From Branchiostoma floridae (lineage: Eukaryota; Chordata; Leptocardii; Amphioxiformes; Branchiostomatidae), in contig NW_023365714.1 in assembly GCF_000003815.2 (NCBI RefSeq), positions 400,577-430,865 on the forward strand: a stretch of 30,289 nt of DNA. Reading direction: 5' to 3'. The notes under the pieces are model-generated. The model did not search any database, had not been told where the DNA came from, and was given only the letters and a program-made list of their open reading frames with translations. The position numbers and the translations under genes are program-made. Positions within the stretch are counted from its first letter, which is position 1. The number at the start of each line of letters is the position of its first letter. Of the stretch, positions 1 through 8,065 are shown one piece after another.

Positions 1-181
1 CGCATATGTGTGTGTTGTGCAGAAGTTGTGTGTGTGGGGGGGGATCTATAGGGAATAACACTCGCTACACTTGGGTGCCGTGTCTGTGTCCGTGTGTGTG
101 TGTCTATGCCTGTGCGTGTGTTTGTGTGTGTGTAAGGGGGGGCCTGTGTGTGTAAGGGGGGGTCTGTGCTGTATGTATTAC
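1..181. repeat. GT/G-rich low-complexity DNA in SWSAP1 intron
   Basis: The stretch is dominated by TGTGTG runs broken by G tracts (for example GTAAGGGGGGG twice, near 133 and 151). It lies downstream of the splice donor of the SWSAP1-like exon that ends at 182 on the minus strand, so it is intron of that gene. The open frames it produces are Cys/Val/Leu runs from the dinucleotide repeat and are not coding. Confidence 0.85.
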
Positions 182-296
182 CTGTGCTGTGTTTACGTAG
201 TAGTCCAGATTATCCACCAACACAGCAGTGGGGAGGGGGGCCTGTGTGTGGATGGAGCACAGGTACTTCAGCAGGGCCTCCTGGGAGTTCAGGTAC
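182..296 (-). CDS. SWSAP1: SWSAP1-like ATPase, exon 3 (Walker B exon)
   Basis: Minus-strand exon of 115 nt: acceptor TTGCAG before base 296 and donor GTAAT at 181-177. It starts with one base that completes the codon left open by the exon at 666-821 (CT+G, Leu) and then encodes 38 residues, ending in phase 0. The peptide contains YLCSIHTQAPLPTAVLVDNL followed by DYYV. AVLVDNLDYYV is a Walker B strand (four hydrophobics then Asp) and lines up with the LLLLDGLEEYL region that I recall for human SWSAP1. SWSAP1 is a RecA-like ATPase that partners the SWIM-domain protein SWS1 and supports RAD51 in homologous recombination. The remaining 3' exons are beyond the left edge, so the gene is partial here. 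Confidence 0.75.
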
Positions 297-394
297 CTGC
301 AACAGGACAGAGGAGAGGAGAAGTCAGGTATCTTCCAGACGCTGAGGGAAGAACTGCTTACAAGTCATCAGCTACGCAAGGAAAACCTTCTGGT

Positions 395-560
395 GTCGTG
401 TTAGCACATCAAGTAGGTCATGTGGCCCAGGCACCAAACTTCGAGGTCCTGGGTTGGATTCCCCATACATGCTCCTGATTTTGTGCCCTTGAGAAAGGCA
501 CATTACATGGCTTCCCACACTTGCAGTTAGTGCCATATCCAAGAACATTTGATAACCCAC
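395..560 (+). repeat. tRNA-derived SINE (probable)
   Basis: GGGTTGGATTCC at 451-462 is close to the pol III B box (GGTTCGANTCC), and TTAGCACATCAAGTAGG at 401-417 sits at the right distance for a degenerate A box. Behind it, CCTTGAGAAAGGCAC (488-502) resembles the conserved central block (CTTGRGNAAGGCAC) of widespread animal SINE families. The element lies in the SWSAP1 intron between 296 and 666. Its 3' end is not defined and I see no clear target duplication, so the boundaries are approximate. Confidence 0.55.
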
Positions 561-665
561 ACACGCAGCAAACAGTGTACGAGCCCATACTTACCAGCGA
601 GTCAACAGGCCACAGAATATTCCCTAAGCGAAGGCAGAGTCTCTCCAAGAAAAAAGAACACTTAC

Positions 666-821
666 AGAATTTGCAGCCGTTTGAGTGACAGGGGATCGGG
701 TTTTGTTGCGCCGGCGACGTGCAGCGGCATCGTGTGGAGCGTCTCGTGCGAGATGAAGGTCACGCGGCGACCTTGGCGCACCAGACTCAGCCCGTACTGG
801 AACAGCAGAGCTGTCTTCCCA
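666..821 (-). CDS. SWSAP1: SWSAP1-like ATPase, exon 2 (Walker A exon)
   Basis: Minus-strand exon of 156 nt: acceptor CTGTTTCAG just before base 821 and a strong donor GTAAGTG at 665-659. The first base completes the Ser codon (AG+T) left by the exon at 1922-2076, so the P-loop GPKGSGKT is built across the splice junction. The encoded GKTALLFQYGLSLV and the later MPLHVAGATKPDPLSLKRLQ match, in order and spacing, the GKTALLF and MPRGTGTTLDPMRLQKI blocks of SWSAP1. It ends in phase 2, which fits the next exon (182-296). The P-loop is intact: Gly, Lys and Thr are all present, so ATP binding is expected. The antisense open frame over the same bases is a shadow. Confidence 0.82.
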
Positions 822-1203
822 CTGAAACAGCAGAGGACAATGTGAACAGCTGTGTACAACTTGTACAATGACTTCTACAGTTATAAGATGATGGCTTGTT
901 GGCAAAAAATGCAGTCAGAGAGGTCTATGTCATGCACTGTCACACGACAAAATCTATAAATCTAAGTCTAAGAATGACCACGCACATGACGATAGCTTAC
1001 GATTCGGAGCATTTCACAATACATGAACACAGGACAATTCAGCTGCAGGCACACTGCTGCAAGGAAACTTAGCAGAAATGCACCAAATATATATTCAGCG
1101 GGTTGCACAAACAAACAATGTAATTTTCTGTGCCCAGCCGATTTTTCACCACCACATGCAGGCAGCAGCGAGGGATCAGAGCTGGGGTCGCTTTCGCACC
1201 GGC

Positions 1204-1552
1204 TACCAAGCACGGCGTGCAGGGGACACGCGCCAGCCTGTTTGTAGTGCCTTAACCCTAACCCTACCAAGCACAGCGTGCAGGGGACACGCACCGGCCT
1301 GTTTGTAGTGCCTTAACCCTAACCCTACCAAGCACGGCGTGCAGGGGACACGCGCCGGCCTGTTTGTAGTGCCTTAACCCTAACCCTACCAAGCACAGCG
1401 TGCAGGGGACACGCACCGGCCTGTTTGTAGTGCGTTAACCCTAACCCTACCAAGCACGGCGTGCAGGGGACACGCGCCGGCCTGTTTGTAGTGCCGTAAC
1501 CCTAACCCTACCAAGCACGGCGTACAGGGGACACGCGCCGGCCTGTTTGTAG
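1204..1552. repeat. 61-bp minisatellite with telomere-like motif
   Basis: Six head-to-tail units start at 1204, 1265, 1326, 1387, 1448 and 1509, a constant period of 61 bp. Each unit runs TACCAAGCAC, then GCGTGCAGGGGACACGC (a 5-bp stem with a 7-base loop; one mismatch in the last unit), then CCTGTTTGTAGTGC. The first five units end with TAACCCTAACCC, two copies of the metazoan telomere repeat on this strand; the last lacks it. Units 2 and 4 share linked variants (CACAGCG with CGCACC) that 1, 3 and 5 lack, so dimers may have been the unit of expansion. The array lies in intron 1 of the SWSAP1-like gene. Confidence 0.95.
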
Positions 1553-1921
1553 TGCGTCTCATGCTTGAATAGGTAGATAGGTAATCATTTGTAATCGTTA
1601 TTTTGTTGGAGTAGTTTTTGCTGCTTCTTGAATCTTGTACATGGTTTGGAGTGCCCCCCTCCCCACTCAAACTCAAAAGTCTAACCGCAGCTTGCTTGCT
1701 ATGTCATCAGCGAAATCCATGTTTCTGGCTCGAAATTGTTAAACTGGCACTTAGTCCGACTCCCACTATCTATGCTTGCTACAATTTACCCGTAGCCAGC
1801 AAGACTGTTCACAAGCTGTACACTGCAGCAAGACTGAACCACAGATGAGACCATGCCGTTTTCTAGGTGCACACCTCGCCATGCACCTTGCTGTTACATC
1901 TGGCCTAATTTCCCCACTTAC

Positions 1922-2076
1922 CTACCCTTAGGGCCGACCAAAAGGCACCGAGGAATGTTCGCGGACTCTACCGGCAGCGTTCCTCCCGCTGATGCGTCTC
2001 CCAGCCCGCCGGTCAGGCCGGATGGCGCCGGATTCTGGCCGGGTTCCCTCCCGAACATGCCTCTCACCACCGCCAT
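1922..2076 (-). CDS. SWSAP1: SWSAP1-like ATPase, exon 1 (start and first half of P-loop)
   Basis: The first exon starts at an ATG at 2076-2074 and reads MAVVRGMFGREPGQ onward, ending ANIPRCLLVGPKG plus two bases (AG) at a strong donor GTAAGTG (1921-1915). CLLVGPKG is the beta-strand and first half of the Walker A loop; SGKTALLF follows in the next exon. I chose this ATG because the frame is open further upstream to an in-frame TGA (2178-2176) but contains no other ATG; a second Met lies six codons inside. The ~38 residues before the P-loop strand are Gly/Pro-rich and not conserved in my memory of the family. The exon lies in GC-rich DNA, as expected for a housekeeping-type 5' end. Confidence 0.75.
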
Positions 2077-2290
2077 GTCGCCGTCATACCGCTGTGAGGC
2101 ATGCTGGGACACATGTGAGGGTCTGTTTGCTCTTTTCCGTGAGGCCAAGTAGGTTAAATCAAGGAGGTTAAAGAATCACAGGAGAGAGCTCAGTCATTAA
2201 CACCCCACTGCGGGCTATTGTTCAGACCCTCCGGGCCCATTGTTTCCGCTATCCGGCGGCGCGTCTCTGATGACCATGATGGCCGCGGGG

Positions 2291-2299
2291 TTTCCCGCC
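2291..2299 (+). promoter_or_regulatory. E2F-type site
   Basis: TTTCCCGCC is a perfect match to the E2F consensus TTTSSCGC. E2F control is typical of S-phase and recombination genes, which fits the adjacent SWSAP1 homologue. Motif match only. Confidence 0.5.
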
Positions 2300-2325
2300 A
2301 TTTCTGATGAGCCCGGACGTGTCAG

Positions 2326-2330
2326 CCAAT
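2326..2330 (+). promoter_or_regulatory. CCAAT box (NF-Y type)
   Basis: AGCCAATCA contains the core and flanks preferred by NF-Y. It lies 250 bp from the SWSAP1 ATG and 17 bp from the CRE; NF-Y and CREB sites are often paired in TATA-less promoters. Confidence 0.5.
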
Positions 2331-2346
2331 CACATGAGCCCAGCCA

Positions 2347-2354
2347 TGACGTCA
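2347..2354. promoter_or_regulatory. Full palindromic CRE
   Basis: TGACGTCA is the complete CREB/ATF palindrome, inside a CpG-rich block and beside a CCAAT box. Motif match only. Confidence 0.5.
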
Positions 2355-2483
2355 TGCACCGCGATCCCGGCCGAGGACGACCGAGGGTTGCCGAACTGCG
2401 AGCGAGATGAGCGCAGTTTCCGCAGATTTCCTTATTTGGGAAGCGAAGGGGACGTGTGCAAACAGTACTGTTGTGGAGAGACC

Positions 2484-2492
2484 AAGATGGCG
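2484..2492 (+). promoter_or_regulatory. YY1-like start-site element
   Basis: AAGATGGCG matches the YY1 core AAnATGGCG. Its ATG (2487) would start a frame of 16 codons ending in TGA at 2535-2537, with a weak GTTGAG donor-like sequence before the stop. If a divergent gene starts here, this could be its first coding exon; I cannot confirm this. Confidence 0.35.
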
Positions 2493-2932
2493 ATCATGTC
2501 GATACTTGTTTCGGCGCTGTGCGACCAAGTTGAGTGAATTTACAGGCATTTTTGTCGCTGTATCCCCGATTTTTTTGTCTCAGAATTATGAACAATATTC
2601 TCTACTTCATGTGTCTATTAAAAAATTATTACGCTTGCCCCGCAAAAGAGACTTTTTTTCAACGATAGTAGTGGGCTTGGGTGTGCCAAATAAGTATTTG
2701 TTGTTGCTGTTTGCGATCGATTTTTGCTGTTCGTGATGCATGAATTTTGTACTCTGAGGGCTCCGTGGATGTTCATGGCAATGATGGGAAGCAAGATGAT
2801 ATTTCCGAGGAAATTTATTTTGTCGGTATTGAGGGAATTTTTGCCTCACGAGGAACGCATTTTTTTTACACAGATGGCTTGATATCTTAATTTGACAGAC
2901 TTGAAAATAAAGTTGCATAGCGTTTCTCAAGC
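2493..2932. other. Non-coding, no recognised feature
   Basis: AT-rich sequence with poly-T runs after the promoter block. One plus-strand frame stays open from 2407 to 2736 but has no recognisable motif and runs from GC-rich into AT-rich DNA without a change of character. I see no convincing exon. Confidence 0.6.
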
Positions 2933-3340
2933 NNNNNNNNNNNNNNNNNNNNNNNNNNNNNNNNNNNNNNNNNNNNNNNNNNNNNNNNNNNNNNNNNNNN
3001 NNNNNNNNNNNNNNNNNNNNNNNNNNNNNNNNNNNNNNNNNNNNNNNNNNNNNNNNNNNNNNNNNNNNNNNNNNNNNNNNNNNNNNNNNNNNNNNNNNNN
3101 NNNNNNNNNNNNNNNNNNNNNNNNNNNNNNNNNNNNNNNNNNNNNNNNNNNNNNNNNNNNNNNNNNNNNNNNNNNNNNNNNNNNNNNNNNNNNNNNNNNN
3201 NNNNNNNNNNNNNNNNNNNNNNNNNNNNNNNNNNNNNNNNNNNNNNNNNNNNNNNNNNNNNNNNNNNNNNNNNNNNNNNNNNNNNNNNNNNNNNNNNNNN
3301 NNNNNNNNNNNNNNNNNNNNNNNNNNNNNNNNNNNNNNNN
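2933..3340. other. Assembly gap (N)
   Basis: 408 consecutive N. Translations across it are meaningless. Confidence 1.
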
Positions 3341-3909
3341 CGGCAAACATGGAACAATAGGAACGCTCTCCTCTCTTTCTTTAACCTCCTTGGTTAAATA
3401 GGAAACCTATTCTTAATTTCCCGTAACTGTGAGAGAAAGCCGTTTCATTCACGTAATTTGTAGTAAAGTGACCAAATTTTATGTAATTACTTTCCTTGAT
3501 TTTTGCGTGAATACGTTGGTTGTTCTACAGAATTCAGCGTTGTGGTGACCCCATTTAGAGCCTCGCAAACGACGATGCACAACCACGTGACCTGTCGGCT
3601 GCCTAACTTCGGGAGATTCTCACTTTTTAAATAGTTTCTTACCAGAAAATGCGCTGTTTTCTTTGACAGGTCAGCTCTATATGTATTTGTCATTATTTCA
3701 TCGTTCCTATGTTTGTTGGTGGACTCACTGGGAGAGTGATATATATATAACCTATTATTAAAAGGGGGGGGGGGCGGTTTTATGAAACTGCTATCCAAGC
3801 ATCTAAGTTAGGCTGCGGCTGGGTTTTGAATTTGACGTCTTTTTAGCCATGTTTATGATGAATAGAGTAGAGTACAGTTCTTCGGTTAGCTGTTTTCATT
3901 GATTTTAAA
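3341..3909. other. Non-coding; poly-G and TA runs
   Basis: No exon is visible. The stretch has a short (TA)n at 3739-3748 and an 11-base G run around 3764-3774. It ends in an A run that borders the left terminus of the foldback element. Confidence 0.6.
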
Positions 3910-3934
3910 AAAAGTACGAAGGCCCACAGCAACA
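3910..3934 (+). repeat. Left terminal inverted repeat of foldback element
   Basis: 25 bp beginning AAAAGTACGAAGGCCCACAG. It differs from the inverted right end only at position 12 (G versus A). The A run extends three bases further left than its mirror on the right, so the exact terminus may be a base or two off. Confidence 0.85.
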
Positions 3935-4339
3935 TTTAAGCACACAGCCGGGATTCTCTGCCCCCTATTGAATTAATGTATAACAGATGAATAGGGACAC
4001 ATTTTCCCGGGGTCTAAGCCGGGATTTTCTGTCCCCTTACTAAATGTATTACAAGAATGGGGACATATTTTCCCTTTTTTTTTCATCTTGAAGACATATC
4101 TCGTAATACAACGTTTAAGAAAATGAACGTTAAGTGAACAAAAAGGCTCATTAGTTTGGCATTTGTAGGGATTCCAGGTTAACATATCCCCAAAGATACT
4201 CGGGATTAATGTCCCCTCAACTAAAAGTCCACTAGTCTCACTGTGGTCAAATTTAAAACATGTTTCTCGACTTGAAAATGCAACTCTTGACATTAATTTC
4301 TATGTTTCTAAAACAACTAAATATGACTTTTTGGCGAAC

Positions 4340-5389
4340 GAATGCATTACGGGTGAATGGGAAATATTTCCCCGGGGTAACCGGTATTTCCCGTCCCCTC
4401 ACTGAATGACTATAACAGATGAATGGGGACACATTTTCCTTGGATTTTCTATCCCCTCACGGAATGTATTACCACGGAGCTTAAAAAAAAGATGGTATTA
4501 CAAGAATGGGGACACATTTTCCTAGGATTTCCTGTCCCCTCGCTTCATGTATAACAGATGAATGGGGACACATTTTCCTAGGATTTTCAGTTCCCTTGCT
4601 TAATGTGTTACAAGAATGGGGACAGATTTTCCTAGGATTTTCAGTCCCCTCGCTGAATGTATTACAGGTGAATGGGGACAGATTTTCCTAGGATTTTCAG
4701 TCCCCTCGCTGAATGTATTACAGATGAATGGGGACAGATTTTCCTAAGATTTTCAGTTCCCTCGCTTAATGTGTTACAAGAATGGGGACAGATTTTCCTA
4801 AGATTTTCAGTCCTCTCCCTTAAAGTATTACAGGTCACGGAATGGGGACAGATTTTCCTAGGATTTTCAGTCCCCTCGCTGAATGTATTACAGATGAATG
4901 GGGACAGATTTTCCTAGGATTTTAAGTTCCCTCACTTAATGTGTTACAAGAATGAGGACAGATTTTCCTAGGATTTTCAGTCCCCTCACTGAATTACTAT
5001 AACAGATGAATGGGGACAGATTTTCCTAGGATTTTTGTCCCCTCACTGAATGACTATAACAGATGAATGGGGACAGATTTTCCTAGGATTTTCTGTCCCC
5101 TCGCTTAATGTGTTACAAGAATGGGGACAGATTTTCTTAGGATTTTCAGTCCCCTTACTGAATGACTTTAACAGATGAATGGGGACAGATTTTCTAGGAT
5201 TTTCTGTTCCCTCACAGAATGTATTACGAGAATGGGGACACATTTTCCCGGAATTTTCTGTTCCCTCACAGAATGTATTACGAGAATGGGGACACATTTT
5301 CCTAGGATTTCCTGTCCCCTCACGGAATATGAATGAGGACACATTTTCCTGGGATTTTCTGTACCCTCGCTGAAATTACCTGGAAGTAG
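4340..5389 (+). repeat. Tandem hairpin units, left arm
   Basis: About 17 units, each roughly 54-60 bp, of the form GGGGACAGATTTTCCTAGGA then TTTTCAGTCCCC, followed by a spacer of the type TCGCTGAATGTATTACAGATGAAT. The GGGGACA...GTCCCC ends and the central CCTAGG make every unit an imperfect hairpin. Spacers come in a few alternating versions (GTGTTACAAG, GTATTACAGATG, GACTATAACAGATG), so the array grew by multi-unit duplications. Related diverged units occur at 3990-4080. Confidence 0.92.
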
Positions 5390-5844
5390 NNNNNNNNNNN
5401 NNNNNNNNNNNNNNNNNNNNNNNNNNNNNNNNNNNNNNNNNNNNNNNNNNNNNNNNNNNNNNNNNNNNNNNNNNNNNNNNNNNNNNNNNNNNNNNNNNNN
5501 NNNNNNNNNNNNNNNNNNNNNNNNNNNNNNNNNNNNNNNNNNNNNNNNNNNNNNNNNNNNNNNNNNNNNNNNNNNNNNNNNNNNNNNNNNNNNNNNNNNN
5601 NNNNNNNNNNNNNNNNNNNNNNNNNNNNNNNNNNNNNNNNNNNNNNNNNNNNNNNNNNNNNNNNNNNNNNNNNNNNNNNNNNNNNNNNNNNNNNNNNNNN
5701 NNNNNNNNNNNNNNNNNNNNNNNNNNNNNNNNNNNNNNNNNNNNNNNNNNNNNNNNNNNNNNNNNNNNNNNNNNNNNNNNNNNNNNNNNNNNNNNNNNNN
5801 NNNNNNNNNNNNNNNNNNNNNNNNNNNNNNNNNNNNNNNNNNNN
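5390..5844. other. Assembly gap (N) at the palindrome centre
   Basis: 455 N between the two inverted arrays. A gap at the centre of a long inverted tandem array is what a short-read or Sanger assembler would leave, so its true length is unknown. Confidence 1.
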
Positions 5845-6180
5845 AGGGGACAGAAAATCCTAGGAAAATGTGTCCCCATTCTCGTAATACATTCCGTGAG
5901 GGGACAGAAAATCCTAGGAAAATGTGTCCCCATTCTCGTAATACATTAAGCAAGGGGACAGAAAATCCCGGGAAAATGTGTCCTCATTCACCTGTTATAC
6001 ATTCTGCGAGGGGACAGAAAATCCTAGGAAAATGTGTCCCCATTCTTGTAACACATTCAGTGAGGGGACAGAATATCCCGGGAAAATGTGTCCCCATTCA
6101 TCTGTTATACATTAAGTGAGGGGACAGAAAATCCTAGGAAAATGTGTCCCCATTCATCTGTTATAGTCATTCAGTCGGTT
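5845..6180 (-). repeat. Tandem hairpin units, right arm (inverted)
   Basis: About six units of AGGGGACAGAAAATCCTAGG then AAAATGTGTCCCCATTC, the reverse complement of the left-arm unit. Some units have CCCGGG in place of the central CCTAGG, a change that keeps the centre palindromic. The arm is shorter than the left one, so the arrays are unequal or much of this arm is in the gap. Confidence 0.92.
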
Positions 6181-6638
6181 ACCCTGGGGAAATATGTCCC
6201 CATTCACCCGTAATGCATTCGATGACCAAAAAGAAACATTCAAATTAGTGTCAAGAGATTATTTTCAAGTCGAGAAACATGTTTTAAATTTGACCACAGT
6301 GAGACTAATTGATTTTTAGTTGAGGGGACATTAATCCCGAGTAACTTTGGGGATATGTTAACCTGGAATCCTTAGAAATGCCAAACTAATGAGCCTTTTT
6401 CGTTCATACTGAACGTTCATATCTTTTTAATGCTGTATTACGAGATATGTCTTCAAGATGTAAAAAGGGTGGCCATCGGAAGATCTAAGGGCACCGACAA
6501 TCTAATCTGCCCGGGAAAATGGGTCCCCTTCTTTTAACCACTACAAAAAGTATGTTTGTTCTTTAAATATTCAAGTTTAAGATGTGCGTTACATTGAAAA
6601 ACAGCTTTCAATGTTGAAATATAGCATATAATAGTCTT

Positions 6639-6663
6639 TGTTGCTGTGGGCTTTCGTACTTTT
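6639..6663 (-). repeat. Right terminal inverted repeat of foldback element
   Basis: TGTTGCTGTGGGCTTTCGTA continuing to TTTT at 6663. Reverse complement of the left terminus with one mismatch. It is followed by a change in composition (AGGCCACGCCC). Confidence 0.85.
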
Positions 6664-6761
6664 AGGCCACGCCCACCGCCCTCAAATTGGACCAATGGCA
6701 GGAGGGGGACTGATTTTCCTGGGGAGACACATATTCCTGGAACACCGGCAGACACAAGCAT

Positions 6762-6875
6762 CTTCTGTACACCCCCTCCCCCTTCTGTACACCCCCTCCC
6801 CCTTCTGTACACCCCCTCCCCCTTCTGTATACCCCCTTCCCCCTTCTGTATACCCCCCCCTTCTTCTTCTTCTTC
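6762..6875. repeat. 20-bp minisatellite and (CTT)n
   Basis: CTTCTGTACACCCCCTCCCC repeats five times with a period of 20-21 bp; the last copies read GTATACCCCC. It runs into a CTT microsatellite at about 6860-6876. Frames in both strands through it are long only because the unit lacks stops. Confidence 0.95.
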
Positions 6876-7315
6876 GCTATCTGTCAAACCCTCTAAACCA
6901 CCTCTACTGCCCCTCCTAGGCATCACTGAGGAGGGGTGGCGTGTGGACTAAGGCAAGGTGGCTAAATGTCTGGGTTTGGACAATATTCTAATTTCTATGC
7001 GAAAAAAAAGAAAATTCGAAACAGTCTTAGGTAACAGGTGACGTATCAAATGGTACTTTAGATTATGGCTTTCTCTAGTTCGACATTCCAGGCTGGGTTG
7101 AGATGTTGATTTGATGGTACATGTATTTATTTTTAATGATGTCATTAACAATTTTGTAGTATGTGATCATGTGACGTACAGAGGGAGAGACAGACCCAAG
7201 GGGCTGCTCTCACTACCTGCAACAGGCTCTGCTAGAAAGTATTATGTAACTGTAAGTCAATGCTGGGAACATGACATTAGTGTGGCCCATTGACTGATTA
7301 GGAAGATATCATCTC

Positions 7316-7319
7316 TCCC

Positions 7320-7362
<43 letters not shown>

Positions 7363-7430
7363 GTCTCTCTTTAGATCTCAGTCTCCCTGTCTCTCTCTCT
7401 CTCAATCTCTTCTTCTTCTTTTTTCTGTCA
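7316..7430. repeat. (CT)n pyrimidine tract
   Basis: Long CT microsatellite with a few G and A interruptions, ending TTCTTTTTTCTGTCAG at 7431. The tract plus CAG makes an unusually strong 3' splice-site context on the plus strand (see next entry). Confidence 0.9.
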
Positions 7431-7431
7431 G

Positions 7432-8000
7432 TTCTTCCGTTGTTTGGCTTTCCCAGCTGGATTCAAAGGCTCCAACTGCTGTGTGAGTGTGACACTGCTC
7501 CCTCCATGAAGTCTGTTCAGTTTGGCTTTTTCTCAAGTGGAGCCGTGGAAGGATTTATGTGGCATTTTTTAGTTAACCATATATTTCATTCTAATATCTG
7601 ACCATGGTATTGTGCATTGATCAATTCATATAAGACAGGGCTTGAGGTATGTCATGGTTGTATGTGCAATGGGTGTGAGAGTGTTTCATGTGGCTTGTGA
7701 AGTTCAACTTTCCTTGTGGTTTGATATAATTCTAACATCATTCAGACCAGCTTGCAACTTGTCACTGTATTAGTCTTGGAATTGTAATAGTAGACTTCAT
7801 TATGAAAATTTAGGGAGAGCATTAAGGTCACCATGTTCATGGGCAGTTAGAGCACTATTTGTAATGTCTTTGAGTGAAACAATGTGTCGTCATTGCTGGG
7901 GGCTTGCTGCAACACAGACCGTAACGGACAGTACTGAGGAATGACACGCATTTTTGTACAGAATACACAACATGAAATAAAAACTCTCAGACTTGGGATT
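7432..8000 (+). other. Possible plus-strand 3' terminal exon
   Basis: A long pyrimidine tract ends in TCTGTCAG at 7424-7431, a good acceptor. The following bases stay open in all three frames for 17 to 55 codons; one frame reads FFRCLAFPAGFKGSNCCVSV and stops at 7507-7509, another runs to about 7600. A canonical AATAAA lies at 7976-7981. A strong donor (ACTGTAAGTC, near 7249) precedes the tract, so an upstream exon ending at about 7249 is conceivable. I recognise no protein, so this may equally be chance or a non-coding transcript. Confidence 0.25.
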
Positions 8001-8065
8001 TGGGAACGCCATGTCTATTTCTTACATTCCCTTTTTGTCACAGGTATTAAGATGCAGAAGCCTTC

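Larger units (their letters stand above)
2077..2492. promoter_or_regulatory. GC-rich, possibly bidirectional promoter of SWSAP1
   Basis: This CpG-rich block directly upstream of the SWSAP1 start contains a set of textbook promoter motifs within 210 bp: TTTCCCGCC (E2F type), CCAAT, TGACGTCA (CRE) and AAGATGGCG (YY1-like). The surroundings are much more AT-rich. YY1 sites of this form usually lie just downstream of a start site and point along the transcript; here it points right, away from SWSAP1, and its ATG opens a 16-codon frame (2487-2537). A divergent plus-strand transcript is therefore possible but its exons are not identified. Confidence 0.55.
3910..6663. mobile_element. Foldback-type DNA transposon, non-autonomous
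   Basis: The ends are inverted copies: AAAAGTACGAAGGCCCACAG continues to 3934 on the left, and the reverse complement of 6639-6663 matches it at 24 of 25 positions. Inside, a unique block at about 4093-4300 (with AACATATCCCCAAAGATACT and CACTGTGGTCAAATTTAAAA) returns inverted at about 6240-6450. Next come arrays of ~55-bp units, inverted between the two halves, meeting in the gap at 5390-5844. No transposase frame exists; all open frames are translations of the repeat unit. Foldback elements have just this plan of long inverted repeats filled with short tandem units. Target duplication is unclear: the left flank is an A run. The superfamily cannot be assigned. Confidence 0.9.

Noticed and set aside
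71-478. Plus-strand open frame rich in Val, Cys and Leu
   Set aside because: Translation of a GT repeat, running through the antisense of a real SWSAP1 exon and into a SINE.
395-480. A functional tRNA gene
   Set aside because: A B-box-like sequence is present but there is no complete cloverleaf; the SINE-type block behind it explains the signal.
1204-1500. Telomere end or telomeric contig edge
   Set aside because: Telomere motifs occur only as two copies inside each 61-bp unit, within an intron between exons, so this is interstitial.
2607-3401. Frames across 2933-3340
   Set aside because: They consist mainly of N codons.
4506-6119. Several repetitive frames with ENPRKMCPHS or GTDFPRIF motifs on both strands
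   Set aside because: They are translations of the foldback tandem unit and its inverse; some cross the N gap. The symmetry of the DNA explains them.
4340-6180. Regular ~55-bp repeats resembling a CRISPR array
   Set aside because: Spacers are not unique, the units are hairpins in inverted arms, and the DNA is eukaryotic. The 44-bp (11058-11650) and 61-bp (1204-1552) arrays have no spacers at all.
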